7,327 bases of DNA. Source: Anaerolineales bacterium UBA4826. Its GTDB lineage: Bacteria; Chloroflexota; Anaerolineae; UBA4142. The stretch is from assembly GCA_002400365.1 (NCBI GenBank), contig DHFK01000216.1, forward strand, positions 1 to 7,327, read 5' to 3'. Shown piece after piece: positions 5,285-7,327 of this stretch (positions are counted from its first letter, which is position 1; each line of letters starts with the position of its first letter). Under the pieces are notes generated by a model. The model was not told the DNA's origin. It worked only from the letters and a program-made list of their open reading frames with translations, and did no database searches. Made by a program: the position numbers and the translations under genes.

Positions 5285-7327
5285 CTATGGGATCAGGACT
5301 AGCAGCCCTTCGCGTACCTTGTCGAGCGCGGCGCGGTCAAAGTAGAACGGCGTGTACTGGACATCGCGCCACAGCAGCACATTGTCACTGTAATGCTTGT
5401 TCAGCGGCTGACCGGATTGCCCGGTCGTGTTGACGATAACGGAGTTCGAGAGATTCGCCAGGTCAATGATCTGCCGCTGCGAGGTGATGCTCGCGGCGGC
5501 ATACGATTGGTCCGCGTTGAACGAAGTCGCAAAGACCGTCATCACGCCACCGGGCACGCCAAGCGGTCCTGCGTTGAACAACAGATTGAGCGGCTTGACG
5601 CTGCCAAGTTGGTGCGCGAAGGTCGCCGTGTGCAAGCGTCCCCAGCGCCATTCCCCGGGCGCGTCCCCATACTGACTGCCCAGCCAATCCACCGCCTCGG
5701 CGAAACTCTTCTTCACCATTGCGTCGCGGCCCGTACTCCCCCACCATTCACTGCCCGGCTGATCGAGCAGCGCCGACACCGCGCGGCGGCTATAGTTGTT
5801 TCCCATCGCGCCCACGTAGGCGGCGAATAGTTTGTCGTCGTTCATTCGGCTCGCAAAAAGATTGCGCGCCAGACGCTGATACGTTACCTCGAGAATCGTC
5901 CCGCCGACATTGTCTGTGGTCAGGCGTCCGTCCCAGGCTTTCACCTGATCCATCGCACGCTGCTGCAAGAATCCTTCCGGCTTGAGCGCGACGATGTGCT
6001 TTTGGAACTGCGCCAGCGGAATCGAATACACATCACCCTGCATCGCTTTCATGTCTTCCATCGAAAGCCGGTCTTTGGCGTTCAACAGATCGGTGATGCG
6101 CATCGCGCGATACGGCGCAGCCCATTCGGTCCCAAGAAAGTACTTGTACGTCGGCGGCACGACGGCGTTGTTTGGCGCGGTGATGAAATGTGTCGGCGGA
6201 TTGTAAACGAACGGCATCTCTTCGAATGGGATATAGCCCAGCCATTCGTACTCCCCTGTCCCCGGCACCGGCACCGTGCCATCGCCTTGCGCGCGGATCG
6301 GCACGTGCGCAGTCATCATGTAGCCGATGTTCCCGTCCACATCGGCATACATCATGTTTTGCGAGATAATGTCCCACGACTTGAGCGCGTTCCGAAAATC
6401 GTCCCAGTTCTTGGCGCGGTCGAGTTGCAGAACGGCGGAGATCATGTGGCTGCGCTCGCGTAGCGCCGTCCACTGCAGCGCCAGCGGCTGGGTCACACCG
6501 CTGCCAAGCACTGGCGTCATGATCGGACCGTGCCGCGTGATTTGGACCTTCAGCGTCTCAGAGACGACATCTTTCACCTTGATCGGCTCATCCACAATCT
6601 GCATGTTTTCCCATTGACCGTTGAACTTGTACTGATTGGGATTCTGCGGATTGATCTCTTCGACGAACAAATCTTGAACATCGGGATAGCAGTTGGTCGG
6701 CGACCACGCGATACGATCGTTGTGCCCTTCGATGACGCCTGGCGCGCCGGGGAACGTCACGCCCGCGACATCATACGGACAGGCGTCACTCTTGGGCGTG
6801 CAGTGCAGACCAACCTCATACCAAACTGAGGGCATTCCGATATCGAGGTGCTGATCGTTCGCGAGGATGGGTTTGCCGGTTGTCGTTTTCGTCCCGTCCA
6901 CCACCCATTCATTCGATCCAATGTCCGTCCCGCCAAAGCCGAGCGACGCTTCGATCGCCGCGAGTTCCTGGAAATCGGCAGCGCCGATCGAAACGTCTGT
7001 CGTTAGCCATTCGTCATTTGTCATTGCCGATTTGTATTCCTTCGCTTCCGGCGGAATGATAAAGGGACCTGCGGCGGGATAAGGCGGTAGCAATTCCTTC
7101 GCCTTTGCCGCGCCAACTTTTTCGATCAGCCGCTGGCGGAATAGCTCGACCTCGTAGTTGTTGGCGAGTTGCATCGCCATCACCTCGGCGAAGGCGAGCG
7201 TGTCTACCGGCTGCCAGGGCGCGGGCTTGACGCCCAGGAGCGTGTATTCCAGCGGCAGGTTGTCTTGGTGCGCGGCAATAAACGCGTTAACGCCGCGCGC
7301 GTACGCCTCCAGCGGGCGGAGTTCCTC
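5285..7327 (-). CDS. Penicillin acylase family amidohydrolase (peptidase S45), 5' end cut by window
   Basis: This is an N-terminal-nucleophile hydrolase; the family deacylates beta-lactams, N-acyl-homoserine lactones or other amides, usually after export and self-cleavage. The 680 visible residues stay in frame to the window edge and begin EELRPLEAYARGVNAF, a conserved alpha-chain block, so roughly 100 residues including any signal peptide are missing. The nucleophile is Ser138 in GSNEW (codon 6914-6916), where the beta chain should begin. GHN (201-203), SQNMMYADVDGNIGY (about 322-336), the oxyanion-region Asn pair 386-387 in TAPNNAV and the C-terminal TGQSGQPLNKHYSDN block are all present. 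Cys176 and Cys183 bracket a short insertion and could form a disulfide, consistent with an exported protein. An internal GTG/ATG near 7183 is not the true start. Substrate is not predictable from sequence. The gene ends inside the octamer repeat and converges on birA. Confidence 0.93.
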   Translation of the reverse strand, partial: EELRPLEAYARGVNAFIAAHQDNLPLEYTLLGVKPAPWQPVDTLAFAEVMAMQLANNYEVELFRQRLIEKVGAAKAKELLPPYPAAGPFIIPPEAKEYKSAMTNDEWLTTDVSIGAADFQELAAIEASLGFGGTDIGSNEWVVDGTKTTTGKPILANDQHLDIGMPSVWYEVGLHCTPKSDACPYDVAGVTFPGAPGVIEGHNDRIAWSPTNCYPDVQDLFVEEINPQNPNQYKFNGQWENMQIVDEPIKVKDVVSETLKVQITRHGPIMTPVLGSGVTQPLALQWTALRERSHMISAVLQLDRAKNWDDFRNALKSWDIISQNMMYADVDGNIGYMMTAHVPIRAQGDGTVPVPGTGEYEWLGYIPFEEMPFVYNPPTHFITAPNNAVVPPTYKYFLGTEWAAPYRAMRITDLLNAKDRLSMEDMKAMQGDVYSIPLAQFQKHIVALKPEGFLQQRAMDQVKAWDGRLTTDNVGGTILEVTYQRLARNLFASRMNDDKLFAAYVGAMGNNYSRRAVSALLDQPGSEWWGSTGRDAMVKKSFAEAVDWLGSQYGDAPGEWRWGRLHTATFAHQLGSVKPLNLLFNAGPLGVPGGVMTVFATSFNADQSYAAASITSQRQIIDLANLSNSVIVNTTGQSGQPLNKHYSDNVLLWRDVQYTPFYFDRAALDKVREGLLVLIP

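Larger units (their letters stand above)
5085..5290. repeat. Composite repeat: 8-bp arrays flanking a long inverted repeat
   Basis: Seven near-consecutive units with core TAGTC (variants TGGTC, CAGTC, TAGCC; one unit is 7 bp) run from 5085 to 5139, followed by two inverted cores (5140-5144, 5151-5155). After an internal inverted repeat (5162-5250), four inverted octamers with core GACTA (one GACAA) run from 5259 to 5290. The whole is a nested palindrome of about 200 bp between the convergent small ORF and penicillin acylase genes. The stop codons of both genes lie inside outer units. The core is the same as at 960-1048. Confidence 0.8.

Overview
The window is 7.3 kb of fairly GC-rich bacterial chromosome holding seven protein-coding genes, two of them cut by the window edges. 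The thiolase, HIT-protein, D-2-hydroxyacid dehydrogenase and penicillin-acylase sequences are bacterial in type. The intergenic DNA is full of short 7-8 bp periodic repeats and hairpins of a kind I associate with Chloroflexota (Anaerolineae-like) genomes. That assignment is inference from general familiarity; no rRNA or other marker gene is present to settle it.

Layout from left to right: a thiolase on the minus strand (1-934, 3' end missing); an 8-bp-period inverted repeat array (960-1048); a 12-helix MFS transporter on the minus strand (1054-2340); a GC-rich perfect hairpin (2354-2381); a HIT-family nucleotide phosphorylase/hydrolase on the minus strand (2388-2939); a 7-bp-period array with a perfect 17-bp hairpin (2959-3007); a D-2-hydroxyacid dehydrogenase on the minus strand (3010-4002, GTG start with a strong ribosome binding site); a divergent promoter region with a second type of 7-bp array (4025-4076); birA on the plus strand (4189-4992); a 36-residue membrane-protein ORF overlapping the birA stop (4985-5095); a composite repeat element (5085-5290); and a penicillin acylase family enzyme on the minus strand (5285-7327, 5' end missing).

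The dehydrogenase, HIT, MFS and thiolase genes run in the same direction with gaps of 70, 47 and 119 bp, so they could be read from the dehydrogenase promoter. Their products do not form one obvious pathway, and repeat hairpins separate every pair. BirA and the thiolase both touch acyl-CoA/carboxylase metabolism, but no shared control is visible. birA and the small membrane ORF form a convincing two-gene unit: a near-consensus promoter (TTGAGA, 17 bp, TATAAT), then an 8-bp gene overlap with an AGGAGG site placed for the second gene.

No defence system, mobile element with a transposase, CRISPR array or RNA gene was found. The most unusual content is the intergenic DNA. All five gaps between genes, or between gene units, carry hairpin-forming repeats. 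Four of these are built from a conserved core plus variable spacer at a fixed 7 or 8 bp period, with the unit orientation flipping part-way through. The second most interesting item is the 36-residue membrane ORF, which is easily missed because of its size.
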